64,000 nt of DNA from Ignavibacteria bacterium (lineage in GTDB: Bacteria; Bacteroidota; Ignavibacteria; Tepidaquicellales; Tepidaquicellaceae): NCBI GenBank assembly GCA_016788375.1, contig JAEUSI010000002.1, forward strand, positions 30,144 through 94,143. The letters run 5' to 3'. How positions within the stretch are numbered: the stretch's first letter is position 1; each line of letters opens with the position of its first letter. Below are positions 38,193 through 46,721 of this stretch, in pieces. A program made the translations under genes and the position numbers. The notes below the pieces were generated by a model. That model was not told the origin of the DNA. It saw nothing but the letters and a program-made list of their open reading frames with translations, and made no database searches.

Positions 38193-39224
38193 TTATTTGA
38201 AAAATACTTTTGCAACTTTATAAATTTCCAGATCAACGGTTTTCAGTTTACCGATGGACTTTTTGATTGTAATATCCGTGATTTCGGATCCTTTAAGCGC
38301 GCACATTCTTCCGAACTTTTTATCCTTCACCATTTCCACGGAGTAAATGCCGAATCTCGTTCCGAGTACCCTGTCGAAAGCAGAAGGAACTCCTCCTCTC
38401 TGAATATATCCGAGAATTGTAGCCCTTGTTTCAAAACCCGTTCTCTTTTCAATTTCGTTTGCAAGATAATAGCTTATACCTCCGAGACGTTCTCTTCCGA
38501 AGTCATCGAGCTTTTTGTTTGCGGATGATTCGGGAATTTCTTCCTCGAGAAAGGATGCGCCTTCGGCAACAACAATAATTGAAAACAGTTTACCTCTTGT
38601 ATAACGGCTTTTCAGAACTTCCATTACATCGTCTATCTTAATTTTCTTTTCGGGAATAATCACAATATCTGCTCCTCCGGCAATACCGCTGTAAAGAGCA
38701 ATCCATCCGGCATGTCTTCCCATAACTTCAAGTATCATGATTCTGTGATGTGATTCCGCGGTTGTGTGCAGCCTGTCAATAGCTTCGGTCGCAATTCCCA
38801 CTGCTGTATCAAATCCGAATGTATAATCAGTTCCGTAAATATCATTATCTATCGTTTTCGGAATTCCGACAACATTGATACCGGCTTCATGAGCAATCTG
38901 GGCTATATGCATTGAACCTTCACCGCCTATTGAGATTATTGCATCGAATCCTTCTTTTGAAATCTTATGCAGGAGAGTTTCCTTGCCGTTTTTCTGCTGA
39001 AACGGACTGAAGCGCGATGTGCCGAGAATTGTTCCCCCGCGGTTAACTATTCCTGCTACAGCCGGAAGATTAAGCTGTATATAACTCTCGTCAAAAATCC
39101 CCTTCCAGCCGTTTTTAATTCCTACTGTTTCATAATTCAGCTGTTCGGCTTTTCTTGTAATTGCACGGATAACAGCGTTGAGTCCGGGACAATCACCGCC
39201 GCTCGTCAGTACTCCTATTTTCAA
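38193..39224 (-). CDS. pfkA: 6-phosphofructokinase, probably ATP-dependent
   Basis: 343 aa. GVLTSGGDCPGLNAVIRA is the family start and GIPKTIDNDIYGTDYTFGFDTA the substrate loop. At the donor site it has IGGEGSMHIA: glycine at the position of E. coli Gly104, which leaves room for ATP. The Lys in PKTIDND replaces Gly124, as in the mixed-type ATP enzymes of actinobacteria. It phosphorylates fructose 6-phosphate in glycolysis. A second, different PFK lies 48 bases upstream. Confidence 0.9.
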   Translation of the reverse strand: MKIGVLTSGGDCPGLNAVIRAITRKAEQLNYETVGIKNGWKGIFDESYIQLNLPAVAGIVNRGGTILGTSRFSPFQQKNGKETLLHKISKEGFDAIISIGGEGSMHIAQIAHEAGINVVGIPKTIDNDIYGTDYTFGFDTAVGIATEAIDRLHTTAESHHRIMILEVMGRHAGWIALYSGIAGGADIVIIPEKKIKIDDVMEVLKSRYTRGKLFSIIVVAEGASFLEEEIPESSANKKLDDFGRERLGGISYYLANEIEKRTGFETRATILGYIQRGGVPSAFDRVLGTRFGIYSVEMVKDKKFGRMCALKGSEITDITIKKSIGKLKTVDLEIYKVAKVFFK

Positions 39225-39272
39225 TAAAGTAATTTTAAAATTAAGAAAAATAACTATTCCTGCTTACTTATT

Positions 39273-40562
39273 TCAGGAAACCTTCTCCTTTACGGGAGGA
39301 TCGTTTATCAGATACTTGAATTTACTGATGAACTCATCCGTCTTCATGTTTCCTATAAGCGCAAGACGGGCAACATTTTTTACTTCGTCAAAATCGCTGC
39401 TCTCAAGTCTTATCATATATTTACGTGCTACCTGATAACTGTCGGAGTCAACATCTACTTCTCTCGTGCTTATCTTTCCGTCCGGATTAATAATATCTTC
39501 GAACCTGACAGGAATCAGCTGACCTTTATCAACTGTTACAATTGCACCCGAATTTCCCTGCAGTAAATACCGTACCGCAGCGTATCCGAGATCCTGTGTG
39601 TACTCACAGTCATACGGAATCGGAGAAGCACAGCGGAGTTCATATCCGATATCTTTATTCACGATTGTAACATTAAGTCCTCTCTCGCGAAGTCTTCTTC
39701 TGACTTCATCTTTTGTAATTCTGCCGATATCAACTTCAGATAATCTGATGTTTCCGTGAAGATCTTTTTCAAGATTTACATAAGGATGTTTAATAAGCTC
39801 TTCCTGATCTATCCTTGTAATAATTCCCTCGGCAAGTACAGCAACTCCGTATGGACTTCCCTGAGCCATTCGCTTAATAATAGACGCTTCCAGAATATCG
39901 CAGACTGTTTCAAAGCTTATGGTTTTATCCCTGAACTCTTCTCCTATAATAGTAAGCGTGGCTCCGGCTGCTTTTCCGATTCCGAGCGCAAGGTGCCCGG
40001 CTTTACGTCCCATTGTTACAATATAATACCATCGTCTTGTCGTTGCAGCGTCAACCATAATTGACTGAACGATATGAAAACCGAAATCTCTTGCAGTCTG
40101 ATATCCGAAAGTAGGCATGTTTCCGGGAAGGGGAAGATCGTTGTCAATTGTTTTCGGAATGTGAGCCACCTGGATCTGACCGAGCGCAAGCTGATCAATT
40201 TTGTAACAGCTTGTTGCAGTGTCATCCCCGCCGATTGTAACCAGATAATCCACTGACAGCTGTGTCAGAGCTTTAAGCGTGGCATCTAGCATCTCCTTGT
40301 TTTTCGCCGGATTGACTCTTGATGTATGCAGTATGCTGCCGCCGTCAAAATGAATTCTCGAAACATCTTCTATTTTCAGTTCTACAATGTGCGATGAATC
40401 TCCCCTGCTCAGGTACTCAAATCCGTCATAAATACCTATAACATTCAGTCCGGAGTTTATTGCTTCAATAGTGACAGATCTGATTACTCCGTTTATTCCC
40501 GGGGCGGGACCTCCTCCTACAAGTATTGCCAGTGTCTTTTTACGGTAATGATCCTCTTTCAT
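39273..40562 (-). CDS. pyrophosphate-dependent-type phosphofructokinase
   Basis: 429 aa. It begins TLAILVGGGPAPGINGVIRSV and has IGGDDTATSCYKID and HIPKTIDNDLPLPGNMPTFGYQTA. Asp in GDDT (in place of Gly104) together with Lys in PKTIDND are the two residues that mark pyrophosphate-dependent enzymes, whose reaction is reversible. Other details are AGATLTIIGEEF and MGRKAGHLALGIG (normal MGR motif). It is probably co-transcribed with the ATP-type pfkA downstream. Confidence 0.88.
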   Translation of the reverse strand: MKEDHYRKKTLAILVGGGPAPGINGVIRSVTIEAINSGLNVIGIYDGFEYLSRGDSSHIVELKIEDVSRIHFDGGSILHTSRVNPAKNKEMLDATLKALTQLSVDYLVTIGGDDTATSCYKIDQLALGQIQVAHIPKTIDNDLPLPGNMPTFGYQTARDFGFHIVQSIMVDAATTRRWYYIVTMGRKAGHLALGIGKAAGATLTIIGEEFRDKTISFETVCDILEASIIKRMAQGSPYGVAVLAEGIITRIDQEELIKHPYVNLEKDLHGNIRLSEVDIGRITKDEVRRRLRERGLNVTIVNKDIGYELRCASPIPYDCEYTQDLGYAAVRYLLQGNSGAIVTVDKGQLIPVRFEDIINPDGKISTREVDVDSDSYQVARKYMIRLESSDFDEVKNVARLALIGNMKTDEFISKFKYLINDPPVKEKVS

Positions 40563-40636
40563 TCTAAAATTTTTTTATGTTCAATAAAACAGAGTTTAAA
40601 AAAAATGCATGCAATGATTTTCTTTGCAGCATGAAA

Positions 40637-43087
40637 TTAAACCGGTGACATTATCTTTTTATGTCTTCCGGCTGCAAGAAACATTGCAAGGATATAAATG
40701 ACAGCTCCTAAAATAAATACAAATTTAAAGCCGTAAATCATAGCCAGTATAATCGCGCTTACAGTCCCTATTACGGAAAAAAATCCGTTAACAGCCCATG
40801 CAAAAGAAACAAATCTTTTTTCTCCCGGAAGGATCATGGATATTCCGAGAGGAAAAGGCATTCCCATGAAAAATCCGAGAGGGAAAATTATTATAACAGA
40901 TATTATTATTCTCAGATACTGATCCATCCGTACGATTGAATTATACAGATAAGGGCTGAAGAGTGAAATTGCAATTGTTATAACAGAAATTATTCCGAAA
41001 ATAAAATATAATCTCTTTATACTTCCTTTGAAAAACTTAGCTGAGAAAAGACTGCCGAGACCAGAGCTGACAAGCATTGTTGATACTACCGTCAGCAGCG
41101 TAATTACTGGCTGTCCGAGAAAAAGCGTGAATTTCTGTATCAGGCAAATCTGTAATATGATATATCCGAAACCGAGACAGGCAAAATAGAGGAGATATTT
41201 TTTGTCAATTGAATACTCATTTCCGGATTTGTCAGTGCGGTCTTCCTTTCCGAAAATTCTCAGCGGAAGAAGTATGAATAATCCTGCCGCAATGATGCAC
41301 TGAATAAGTATTACCAGTAAAGTTGTTTCTGCCACAGGCTTGTCTTTAAGGGCAAGTATTGCCTTGTCATCCTGAGCAAATGTTTCCTTTATTCCCTCAA
41401 CGGAAAGATTTGCGAATCCTATATTCTGATCAAAAAAAGGCTTGTCGTCCGTAGCCGGCTCGGTGTTTTTACCGCCGGCATCATAAACTTTCTTTGTAAT
41501 GTCTTCTTCAATAATTTTTTTATACATGTTGTCCTGTTCAGAAAGCGGATCGTAAAGAATTTCCAGATTAAGAGAACTTGATTCCAGCCTTACATCCAAA
41601 ATATCTTCCGCACTGAATCCGTCCTTTTTATAAAGAACGCCTGCAAGAAAACTCTTGTCACCCTCGAAATCATTCGGAGGTCTTCTGAAAATGATAAAAT
41701 TCCGGCGGCTGTCTTCCAGTCCTTTGCTGTTTTCATATCTTGCGGTAATCAGTGTATTAATGAGTTTAGGCAACTGTGTTTCAGGACGTGAAATGTAAAT
41801 AATCCCGTCTTTTTCAAGATGATTCAGATAATCCTTCACCGCTTCTTTTGTAAGAATGTAATTTTCCACCATACTCATCGCTCCGCTTGAAACAGCAGAA
41901 GAGGAAATTGTATGAGCCGATACGATCACGTCATAAGCAATTCTTCTTGAAGACAATACGGATCTTGCATCATCGGTAATAAGCTTAACATTCTTGTTGT
42001 TTTTAACAAGCGGACCTGTCCAGTATGAAAGATCATTTTTTATGAGATCATTAAGAATTCCGTTGATTTCAACGGCAGTAATGCTTTCGGCATTGTGGTA
42101 AAGCCCCGTCAGAATTTCACCTCCTCCTGCCGAGCCGATTATGAAAACTTTCTTAAGCGTGTCCTTAAGAACAAATGCCAGATTCGATGCATCTGCAGGT
42201 TTGGTGCCCGGAGGAAGCGATTTCACGTTGGGAATGTTTGTCGTTGCATTACCCGCATCTATTACTGCAAGATAAATATCATAACCGTCGGGTGATTTAT
42301 CTTCGTCTTTCATTACATCAACTTTTGAAAATGTATTCCACTCGCTTCTTACTTTCAGATCCGGTCTGTCTTTCATGTAATTTCCATATATCTTGTTATC
42401 CGTTACTCTTATCGGAAACCTGATATCCCTGTCAATAAGAAATGTAAAACAAACCGCAGTCAGTATGAAAGATACAAGCACAAGCGTCTTGTATTTTTCA
42501 TATCCGAATATCATTGCGGAAATTAATCCGAAAGCTGCAGCAAAAACCACCGTGCCGTTGCCTCCGGCTACAGGCATTATCAGGACAAATGCAAGGCATG
42601 CAAGTCCCGCGCCTGTCAGGTCAAAGAAGTAAAGTTTTGAAACCTGATTACGGAATCTTGAAAGCAATACAGAAATAATCAGTCCGGCAAAGAAAAACGG
42701 AACTGTAATTAATAAATAATATACCGGAAGGTAAACAAACTGCACCGTATCTGTCAGAAGACTGAACGGATCAAAAGGAATTTTATTCATGAGTATAAAG
42801 CAGATCATCACACTCGTTCCGTAACAGATTGAAAGTATAGTGAGCAGCTTGTCCGTTTCTGCAGTATTCAGTTTTTTGCTGACTGAAAGCACTACTCCGC
42901 TGATTCCGAATCCGAGCAGCGCGACGCTGATTATCATGAAAGCAAAATGATACCAGAGCCCGACGGACAATACTCTTGTCAGTGTGAATTCGAGAAGAAG
43001 CGTTGAAAGTGCAGTAAAAAATATCCCGGCAAAATATGAAGGCTTTATCCTGTCTGCATTTACGGAGGTATATTTGTTTTTAATCAT
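40637..43087 (-). CDS. membrane-embedded spermidine synthase-like protein
   Basis: 816 aa in three parts: about six membrane segments (LLLEFTLTRVLSVGLWYHFAFMIIS at the start), a soluble domain near residues 220-560 with the SAM-type loop VFIIGSAGGGEILTGLY and acidic ITAVEINGILNDLI, then seven or so membrane segments. The middle part looks like the Rossmann fold of spermine/spermidine synthases. Such fusions are known in bacteria, but their substrate is not. The start follows a TCATTAA run at the promoter end; no neighbour is in a polyamine pathway. Confidence 0.78.
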   Translation of the reverse strand: MIKNKYTSVNADRIKPSYFAGIFFTALSTLLLEFTLTRVLSVGLWYHFAFMIISVALLGFGISGVVLSVSKKLNTAETDKLLTILSICYGTSVMICFILMNKIPFDPFSLLTDTVQFVYLPVYYLLITVPFFFAGLIISVLLSRFRNQVSKLYFFDLTGAGLACLAFVLIMPVAGGNGTVVFAAAFGLISAMIFGYEKYKTLVLVSFILTAVCFTFLIDRDIRFPIRVTDNKIYGNYMKDRPDLKVRSEWNTFSKVDVMKDEDKSPDGYDIYLAVIDAGNATTNIPNVKSLPPGTKPADASNLAFVLKDTLKKVFIIGSAGGGEILTGLYHNAESITAVEINGILNDLIKNDLSYWTGPLVKNNKNVKLITDDARSVLSSRRIAYDVIVSAHTISSSAVSSGAMSMVENYILTKEAVKDYLNHLEKDGIIYISRPETQLPKLINTLITARYENSKGLEDSRRNFIIFRRPPNDFEGDKSFLAGVLYKKDGFSAEDILDVRLESSSLNLEILYDPLSEQDNMYKKIIEEDITKKVYDAGGKNTEPATDDKPFFDQNIGFANLSVEGIKETFAQDDKAILALKDKPVAETTLLVILIQCIIAAGLFILLPLRIFGKEDRTDKSGNEYSIDKKYLLYFACLGFGYIILQICLIQKFTLFLGQPVITLLTVVSTMLVSSGLGSLFSAKFFKGSIKRLYFIFGIISVITIAISLFSPYLYNSIVRMDQYLRIIISVIIIFPLGFFMGMPFPLGISMILPGEKRFVSFAWAVNGFFSVIGTVSAIILAMIYGFKFVFILGAVIYILAMFLAAGRHKKIMSPV

Positions 43088-43154
43088 TAAAATACATTTA
43101 ATTAGAATTTCCTTCGTTCATAATATTCAGATCGTGTTACTGTATAACAGTAAT

Positions 43155-43994
43155 TCATGAATTCTGTTTTTCATATCTCCTTGTCAGTAAAAAAATTTCC
43201 TTAAGCTGAATGAGCAGATTCTCCATCCGGTCAAGTTTCAGCATGCTCGCAGCATCGCTCAGAGCTTTCTTCGGATCGGGATGAGTCTCTATGAAAAATC
43301 CGTCTGCACCAGCCGCTGCCGCAGCTTTTGCAAGAGGCGGAATGAATTCAGGCGTTCCTCCGCTGACTCCTTTCTCTTTTGAAGGCATCTGTACGGAATG
43401 TGTCGCATCAAAAATAACCGGATAGCCGAATTTTTTCATTATCACAATACTTCTCATATCAACAACTAAATTGTTGTATCCGAATGTAGTGCCTCTTTCC
43501 GTCAGAAAAATTTTCTTATTGCCAGTCGCAGCGACTTTTTCAGCCTGATACTTCATATCTTCCGGAGCAAGAAACTGTCCTTTTTTTATATTCACAATCC
43601 TTCCGCTTTCTCCTGCTGCTTCAAGCAATTCAGTCTGTCTCGAAAGAAAAGCCGGAATCTGCAGCACATCGGCAGTTTCGGCGGCAATTTCTATTTCAAC
43701 TTCAGAATGAACGTCTGTCAGAACCGGCACGCCGAATTCTTTTTTAAGATCCGAAAGTATTTTCAGGGATTTTTCCACGCCGATAGATCTGAAAGATGAA
43801 GATGAAGTTCTGTTTGCTTTAATGTAAGACGATTTGAAAATAAAAGGTATCTTCAGACGGTCAGTAATTTTCTTCAGCGTTTCACAGGTTCTGAAAGTAA
43901 CAGATTCCGATTCGACAACGCACGGACCTGAAATCAGCAAGAAATTACTGAGGTTCTTTAACCTGAGTATCTTTGATAAATAATCGGGAAGCAT
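43155..43994 (-). CDS. kdsA: 3-deoxy-8-phosphooctulonate synthase KdsA
   Basis: 279 aa. LISGPCVVESES, PFIFKSSYIKANRTSSSSFRSIGVE, PVLTDVHSEVE, VNIKKGQFLAPEDM and a Gly-rich VSGGTPEFIPPLAKA define KdsA. It joins phosphoenolpyruvate and arabinose 5-phosphate to give KDO-8-phosphate for lipopolysaccharide, so the cell has an outer membrane. Its ATG immediately follows the trmH stop (TAA-ATG) with no gap, so translation is likely coupled. Confidence 0.96.
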   Translation of the reverse strand: MLPDYLSKILRLKNLSNFLLISGPCVVESESVTFRTCETLKKITDRLKIPFIFKSSYIKANRTSSSSFRSIGVEKSLKILSDLKKEFGVPVLTDVHSEVEIEIAAETADVLQIPAFLSRQTELLEAAGESGRIVNIKKGQFLAPEDMKYQAEKVAATGNKKIFLTERGTTFGYNNLVVDMRSIVIMKKFGYPVIFDATHSVQMPSKEKGVSGGTPEFIPPLAKAAAAAGADGFFIETHPDPKKALSDAASMLKLDRMENLLIQLKEIFLLTRRYEKQNS

Positions 43995-44579
43995 TTATTT
44001 TTCCGTATAGGATTTTAATTTGTGAGCAAGTTCTTTTTTTGTATATCCGCTTTTCCTGTATAACCCCTTTATTTCCCTCTGTCTCAGCGCTTCATATATG
44101 CATACTGCTGCTGCAACCGAAACATTCAGCGACTGCACCATACCGTACATTGGAATCATAAAACTCCTGTCAGAAAGATTTTTTACTTCAGTGGAAACTC
44201 CCGTATGTTCGTTTCCGAATACAAGCGCAACCCTGCCTGATAAGTCAAGCTCATAAAGAGAAGTGTTCTTTTCTTTCTCAGAAATAAATGTCGAATAAAT
44301 CCTGAACTTTTCGGATTTCAATTTTCTGATACAGTCTTCTGCACGGGAAAATCTTTCAAGTTCTATCCATTTTTTTGCGCTTCCGGAAGAAATTCTTCCA
44401 ATCTTCGGAAATTTGTTTGAATTATAAATCAGAAATATCCTGTCAATTCCGGCAGCGTCCGCGCTTCTTAATATCGCGCTGACATTGTGAGGATCGTGTA
44501 TGTTTTCAAGAACAAGAGTTAAATATTTCTGTCTCCGGGAAACAACAGTCTTAATCCTTGCAAATCTTTTTGGAGTCAA
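43995..44579 (-). CDS. tRNA/rRNA 2'-O-methyltransferase of the SpoU family, TrmH-like
   Basis: 194 aa SPOUT methyltransferase. The three motifs are HNVSAILRSADAAGIDRIFL, ALVFGNEHTGVSTEV and MYGMVQSLNVSVAAAVCIYEAL, which form the knotted SAM site. Length and the N-terminal RIKTVVSRRQKYLTLVLENI fit TrmH, which methylates G18 of tRNA. It is joined directly to kdsA. Confidence 0.88.
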   Translation of the reverse strand: MTPKRFARIKTVVSRRQKYLTLVLENIHDPHNVSAILRSADAAGIDRIFLIYNSNKFPKIGRISSGSAKKWIELERFSRAEDCIRKLKSEKFRIYSTFISEKEKNTSLYELDLSGRVALVFGNEHTGVSTEVKNLSDRSFMIPMYGMVQSLNVSVAAAVCIYEALRQREIKGLYRKSGYTKKELAHKLKSYTEK

Positions 44580-44649
44580 ACCTGTTTAGAATTTTATATG
44601 AAAAATTAATTATTTAACTTTCTTTAAACAATTAACAAATACCGCTGTC

Positions 44650-45291
44650 ATGAAAAATATTATTTCTAAAGTAATATTTGTCTTTTTACTCTTTTCTTCG
44701 GTTAATACTTCAATTGCACAGGATAAGATTAATTATACAAAAAAAGAATCAAGAAATAACTGGGGTCTCGGATTTGTGTATTCGGAAAACGGATTCGGTA
44801 TTTCAGTTGCTAAATATCTTCCCGTTGGAAATTCCGTTGATTTTTCACTCTCGCTTCTGTTTTCAGGCGTTTCGGATTCCCGTGAAGTTACAAGATATGA
44901 TGCTTACGGCAATTCAATTGTTCCCGATAAAGTTAACAGAGTATTTATGATGCCTCTGAGCATCGGTTTAAACATAGAAATGTTCAAGGGGGATCTCGAC
45001 GGAAGTTTCAAACCTGTATTTAACATAGGAGTTGCTCCTTCGCTGATATTTATTAATCCGTACAACAAAAGCTTTTTCAGCGCACTTGGTTATACAACCA
45101 CAAAATTTGCCGCCGGACCGTACGCAGGTATGGGAATTAATTACAAACAGAGTGAAAGCATGTCAATAAATATTAATCTGAACTATTATTATCTTCCCGT
45201 TATGAACGGCGAAATAGAAAGCCTTCTTAATAATAAGATAGATAATGTCGGAGGAGTTCAGCTTACATTCGGCATGAATTTTCTGAAATGA
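44650..45291 (+). CDS. predicted outer-membrane beta-barrel protein
   Basis: 213 aa. It has a signal peptide (MKNIISKVIFVFLLFSSVNTSIAQ), then alternating strands such as WGLGFVYSENGFGISVAKYLP, FKPVFNIGVAPSLIFIN and a C-terminal GGVQLTFGMNFLK with aromatic/hydrophobic ending, as in small outer-membrane barrels. I do not recognise a specific family. It is single and faces away from trmH-kdsA. Confidence 0.65.
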   Translation: MKNIISKVIFVFLLFSSVNTSIAQDKINYTKKESRNNWGLGFVYSENGFGISVAKYLPVGNSVDFSLSLLFSGVSDSREVTRYDAYGNSIVPDKVNRVFMMPLSIGLNIEMFKGDLDGSFKPVFNIGVAPSLIFINPYNKSFFSALGYTTTKFAAGPYAGMGINYKQSESMSININLNYYYLPVMNGEIESLLNNKIDNVGGVQLTFGMNFLK

Positions 45292-45413
45292 TTTTAACAG
45301 TTCCGGATTAAAAATTTCATGTTTCGTTGCCGTCCCGCCTTTGCTGACGGATTAAAAAATCCGGCTGTTACAAAGATTTACATTACCAATACAACTCTGA
45401 AATATTCTCAGCG

Positions 45414-45421
45414 TATCTTTG
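45414..45421 (+). promoter_or_regulatory. -7 promoter element of the Spy-like gene
   Basis: TATCTTTG, then TATGAATC. The identical TATCTTTGTAT also forms the -7 box of the arsR operon. Because it almost touches the ATG at 45423, the later ATG at 45453 (with AAAAGGAG) must be the true start. No -33 element is evident. Confidence 0.5.
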
Positions 45422-45452
45422 TATGAATCAAAAAAATAAAAAGGAGATTGTA

Positions 45453-45986
45453 ATGTCAGATCAAAACATTAAGGACGAGTTAAACAAGTCCGTAAAAAAA
45501 AGATTCAGCTTTCCGGTAAAATCCGGAATTATCGTATCTCTGCTGGTTATCGCCGCAGTTTTAATACTGATAAAGGGAATTGCATTTGCGCAGCACTTGC
45601 ATAAATCGGGCGAAGGACCTGAAGGATTCATTATAGAAAGGATTTCTGAAAAACTGGATTTAACAGCTTCACAGAAAACCGAGGTTGACAGAATTAAGAA
45701 TGAAATTAAACAGAAAATGGAAGCAAACAGGCCGGACAGAGAAGGCATGTTCAGTGAATTTTCCGAAATGTTTAAAAGCGATAAAATCGATAAAAGTAAA
45801 ATTATGGAAGAAATGAACAGGAAGGAAATTCAGAGAGAGGAAATGAAGTCATTTATGATTGATAAATTAATCGAGTTTCATTCCATACTTACTCCGGAAC
45901 AAAGAAGCAAAGCAGTGGAATTCATGAAAGAGATGAAGGAAAAGTTTCACGGAAAAAAAGATAAATTCAGAGACAGGCAGGATTAA
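45453..45986 (+). CDS. Spy/CpxP-like periplasmic protein
   Basis: 177 aa. One membrane segment (about residues 22-40, VKSGIIVSLLVIAAVLILIKG) is followed by a helical, charged periplasmic part. It holds two LTxxQ-type motifs (LDLTASQKTEVDRI and ILTPEQRSKAVEFM), the mark of Spy and CpxP, which bind misfolded proteins and metal stress sensors. The regulator and kinase that follow make a Cpx-like feedback likely (inference). It ends at a perfect terminator, so it can be more abundant than the downstream pair. Confidence 0.8.
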   Translation: MSDQNIKDELNKSVKKRFSFPVKSGIIVSLLVIAAVLILIKGIAFAQHLHKSGEGPEGFIIERISEKLDLTASQKTEVDRIKNEIKQKMEANRPDREGMFSEFSEMFKSDKIDKSKIMEEMNRKEIQREEMKSFMIDKLIEFHSILTPEQRSKAVEFMKEMKEKFHGKKDKFRDRQD

Positions 45987-46001
45987 AGAAAATTATTTAA
46001 T

Positions 46002-46030
46002 ACAGGGAGTTCCGGCTCCCTGTTTTTTTT
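46002..46030 (+). terminator. intrinsic terminator after the Spy-like gene
   Basis: ACAGGGAG (46002-46009), loop TTCCGG, CTCCCTGT (46016-46023), then eight T. It is only 17 bases before the response-regulator start, so read-through or an uncharted promoter must feed the downstream genes. Confidence 0.9.
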
Positions 46031-46040
46031 AATACAAAAC

Positions 46041-46721
46041 ATGAAAAAAATTTATCTGATAGATGATGATGAGAAGCTGACAGATCTTCTTAAAGATTAC
46101 CTTATCAAGTATAACCTCAAAGCTTCTTCATGCAGCAATCCACTGGAAGCTCTGAATCATCTTAAAAACAATACTTACGACCTGATTGTGCTTGATATTA
46201 TGCTTCCCGAAATTGACGGGTTTGAAACTCTCAGGGAAATCAGAAAAACCGGCGATATACCGGTAATAATGCTCACCGCAAAAGGAGAAACTGCCGACAA
46301 GATCGTAGGGCTTGAACTCGGAGCGGATGATTACGTTGCAAAACCTTTTGAAGCAAGAGAGCTTGTTGCAAGGATTCAGTCCGTTTTCCGGAGAGTTGAC
46401 GGAAAATACAATTCAGACGAAGTTATTGCATTTGAAAACCTGACAATAAACCCTTCCAAGCGAAGCGTGAAGATGAATAACAGGGAAATTGAATTTACTT
46501 CCACTGAGTTTGAACTTCTGCTCATATTTGCAAAAAACAACGGGAAGGTTTTGTCGCGCGATTTTCTCATGCAGAAAATTAAAGGAGCTGCGTGGCAGTA
46601 TTATGACAGAAGCATTGATGTTATGGTGTCAAGAGTCAGAAATAAATTAAAATCTAAAAGCGATCAGCTTATAAAAACCATTCAGTCTGTAGGATATATG
46701 TTTTATGCAGAAAAAAAATAA
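46041..46721 (+). CDS. OmpR/PhoB-family response regulator (CpxR-like)
   Basis: 226 aa. The receiver domain has IDDDEKL, the phosphoacceptor Asp52 in LIVLDIMLPEIDG and the conserved LTAKGE. The C-terminal winged helix has REIEFTSTEFELLLIFAKNNGKVLSRDFL and DRSIDVMVSRVRNKL. It overlaps the histidine kinase start by 17 bases, and the Spy-like gene precedes it. This arrangement mirrors CpxP-CpxRA, though the orthology is inferred only. Confidence 0.93.
   Translation: MKKIYLIDDDEKLTDLLKDYLIKYNLKASSCSNPLEALNHLKNNTYDLIVLDIMLPEIDGFETLREIRKTGDIPVIMLTAKGETADKIVGLELGADDYVAKPFEARELVARIQSVFRRVDGKYNSDEVIAFENLTINPSKRSVKMNNREIEFTSTEFELLLIFAKNNGKVLSRDFLMQKIKGAAWQYYDRSIDVMVSRVRNKLKSKSDQLIKTIQSVGYMFYAEKK

Noticed and set aside
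43137..43153. TTACTGTATAACAGTAA palindrome after kdsA as a terminator
   Set aside because: The stem is only six pairs, AT-rich and has no T-run on the - strand, so it is too weak to claim.
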